Assembly (NCBI GenBank): GCA_031278965.1
Contig: JAITJJ010000092.1
Location: 1 to 7,782 of the forward strand
Length of the DNA: 7,782 nucleotides
Direction of reading: 5' to 3'
Source: Deferribacteraceae bacterium
Lineage (GTDB): Bacteria > Chrysiogenota > Deferribacteres > Deferribacterales > JAISNW01
This document shows, piece by piece, positions 6,675-7,782 of this stretch. The notes below the pieces were generated by a model. It saw nothing but the letters and a program-made list of their open reading frames with translations, made no database searches and was not told the DNA's origin. The stretch's first letter is position 1. Each line of letters starts with the position of its first letter. The translations under genes were made by a program, and so were the position numbers.

Positions 6675-6935
6675 ATGACCGCAACTTTATACATTCAACC
6701 CGGCGCAAAGAAAACAGAGCTTGCAGGGGAATATAATGGATACAGAAAATTAAGGGTTAAGGCGCTCCCCATAGATAATGCCGCAAACGAGGCGGCGATC
6801 TGTTTCATCGCCCAAGCCCTTGACGCTCCAAAAAGCGCAATATCCCTTATCAAGGGGGAAAAGGGGAGGCTTAAGACCTTTTTTATAGATGAAAGATATG
6901 CAAAAAATCCCCAAGCTATCGCGAATTTCTCCTAA
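6675..6935 (+). CDS. DUF167 / YggU-family protein
   Basis: A small 86-residue cytosolic protein of the DUF167 (YggU) family, which is widespread in bacteria and of unsettled function. The family pattern is clear: IQPGAKKTELAGEYNG (7-22), LRVKALPIDNAANEAAICF (26-44) and SAISLIKGEKGRLKTFFI (54-71), in the order QPGAK...L.V.A.P..G.AN...L...KS.I.L..G...R.K. It starts 9 bases after the synthase stop without a clear Shine-Dalgarno site. An in-frame TAG at 6669-6671 rules out an earlier ATG, GTG or TTG, so the ATG at 6675 is the only usual start. Translation may depend on ribosomes arriving from the upstream gene. Its 3' end overlaps the next gene by 47 bases in another frame. Family assignment is secure, the role unknown. 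Confidence 0.9.
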   Translation: MTATLYIQPGAKKTELAGEYNGYRKLRVKALPIDNAANEAAICFIAQALDAPKSAISLIKGEKGRLKTFFIDERYAKNPQAIANFS

Positions 6936-7521
6936 AAAAATCACCCCGCTCAAAGGCGGCAGCAAAAAGCTGTTAAAGTCTAACATTAAGGCTGTTATTA
7001 TCGCTCTGATCTCCATTTTTGGCTTGGGCGTATTTCATAAAGAGCTTCTCCCTGCGGTTAATCTTCTCTCAGATTATCTGGCAAGCGTGATTCTCCGCGG
7101 TCCAACCGTCCCGGGAAGCGTAATTAAGGTTCACGACGGTGACACCTTCACTATGACAGGGGAAAAAGAAGATATCCGCATAAGGCTTTACGGGATAGAC
7201 GCTCCGGAGCTTTCACAGGAATACGGAGAGACTGCAAGGGATTACCTTGCATCTTTAATAGAAGGGAAAACTGTCGCCCTTGAGATTACGGAAATAGACC
7301 GCTACGGGCGCAACGTAGGCTTAATAACTGCCGATAATGAGAGTGTAAACCTGGAGATGCTTAAAAGCGGCAATGCATGGTTTTATGGGAGCTACTGTAA
7401 AAAATATTTTTGCAGAAAGTGGGAAGCTGCCGCCGAAAGCGCAAAAAGAGAGAAGAAGGGATTCTGGAAAGAGGGAGAGCCTGACCCGCCATGGAAATAT
7501 CGGCGGCAGAAAGGCTCTTAG
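6889..7521 (+). CDS. Membrane-anchored thermonuclease-like (SNase domain) protein
   Basis: A calcium-dependent-type staphylococcal nuclease-fold protein of 210 residues. A lysine-rich N-terminus (about 1-33) is followed by one hydrophobic segment (34-50), which by the positive-inside rule would leave the nuclease domain (about 75-205) outside the inner membrane. Catalytic-type residues are in place: VHDGDTF (81-87; D83, D85), IRLYGIDAPE (98-107; R99, D104, E107) and DRYGR (137-141; R138 or R141 for the second arginine). The C-terminus has the usual PPWKYRR ending. C170 and C175 could form a disulfide in the periplasm. The ATG at 6889 directly follows an in-frame TAG (6886-6888); a second ATG is at 6898. 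Neither has a well-placed ribosome site (GGGGAGG ends 19 bases before), so translation is probably coupled to the overlapping DUF167 gene. A role in degrading external DNA/RNA or in uptake is inference. Confidence 0.9.
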   Translation: MKDMQKIPKLSRISPKKITPLKGGSKKLLKSNIKAVIIALISIFGLGVFHKELLPAVNLLSDYLASVILRGPTVPGSVIKVHDGDTFTMTGEKEDIRIRLYGIDAPELSQEYGETARDYLASLIEGKTVALEITEIDRYGRNVGLITADNESVNLEMLKSGNAWFYGSYCKKYFCRKWEAAAESAKREKKGFWKEGEPDPPWKYRRQKGS

Positions 7522-7535
7522 AAATGGCGGCTGAT

Positions 7536-7729
7536 TTAAATCCCAGAATGACCTAACCGTTTTTGTCTGACATAAATAGATATTTTTTTTAAATCTTCCT
7601 GTTCATTCTTAAATTTTTCAGCGGATAATTTACAGCATTCTTTTTCTTTTTCTTTTTCTATACCAATATAATATCTTTCGCCTATATTTAAATATGCAAG
7701 GCCGGTAGTTCCCCCTCCGTTAAAGAATC
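7536..7729 (-). pseudogene. C-terminal remnant of a beta-type DNA methyltransferase
   Basis: On the minus strand, the frame 7727-7536 encodes FNGGGTTGLAYLNIGERYYI, then GIE, a KEKEKE stretch, a helical tail and a TAA. This is the SAM-binding motif I (normally DPF.G.GTTG) plus the following strand with its acidic residue, as found at the C-terminus of amino-methyltransferases in which motif IV comes first. No start codon exists in this frame, and a TGA sits immediately upstream (7730-7728). Shifting by one base restores GAT-TCT before the FNGG, giving D-S-F-N-G-G-G, so a single-base loss in the T run near 7724 is likely. That frame then meets a TAG at 7753-7751, so the catalytic motif IV and the recognition domain are absent. 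The segment is clearly more AT-rich than the genes to its left, consistent with acquired DNA. It converges on the nuclease gene with a 14-base gap. Confidence 0.65.
7640..7657. repeat. Three-copy CTTTTT hexamer repeat within the methyltransferase remnant
   Basis: Three perfect CTTTTT units on the plus strand encode the KEKEKE stretch of the methyltransferase fragment on the other strand. The unit is a multiple of three, so copy changes alter length without shifting frame. Related methyltransferases usually have a shorter 'GIE..KEY' here, so this looks like a local expansion. Confidence 0.6.
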
Positions 7730-7782
7730 AATTCGCATGTTCACGATAGGCTATATATAAGGAGCATAGGCCAGGCGAGAAA

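Noticed and set aside
7640..7658. CTTTTT repeat as a phase-variation switch
   Set aside because: The unit is six bases, so copy-number changes keep the reading frame, and the gene it lies in is already broken.

Overview
The window comes from a Gram-negative bacterium of middling GC content. The evidence is a two-membrane-style sensor kinase with a periplasmic c-type heme domain, an NhaB sodium/proton antiporter, and a trans long-chain polyprenyl diphosphate synthase of the kind that makes quinone tails. The heme-binding DUF3365 (Tll0287-like) sensor domain is common in anaerobic or respiring Desulfobacterota, Deferribacterota and relatives, so that kind of host is my best guess. No rRNA or marker gene fixes the taxon.

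Layout. (1) 1-~730: a minus-strand run of small, tightly packed reading frames that I do not recognise. One has a good ribosome-binding site and a 4-base overlap with its upstream neighbour. The first and last look broken or truncated. The style suggests an accessory or phage-like remnant. (2) 757-5384: a plus-strand two-gene unit. A 1056-residue heme-sensor hybrid kinase (DUF3365, DHp, ATPase, three receiver domains, HPt) overlaps by 4 bases an nhaB gene that starts at TTG. (3) 5385-5627: an intergenic stretch with a possible terminator and a possible -10 box. (4) 5628-7521: a plus-strand three-gene unit of polyprenyl diphosphate synthase, a DUF167/YggU protein and a membrane-anchored thermonuclease-like protein; the last two overlap by 47 bases. 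(5) 7536-~7730: on the minus strand, the AT-rich C-terminal remnant of a DNA methyltransferase with its motif I. It has no start codon and is broken just before motif I.

The most interesting point is the kinase. Its ATP-binding domain looks intact, but the phospho-accepting histidine of the H-box is an asparagine. The third receiver has valine in place of the phospho-accepting aspartate, and the second receiver has arginine in place of the conserved lysine. Receiver 1 and the HPt histidine remain intact. The protein therefore looks like a pseudo-kinase, or a phosphorelay hub that must be phosphorylated in trans, joined to a heme sensor and translationally coupled to an ion antiporter. This may be an undescribed link between redox or ligand sensing and sodium/pH homeostasis. 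The sequence shows the substitutions and the coupling; the functional link is inference.
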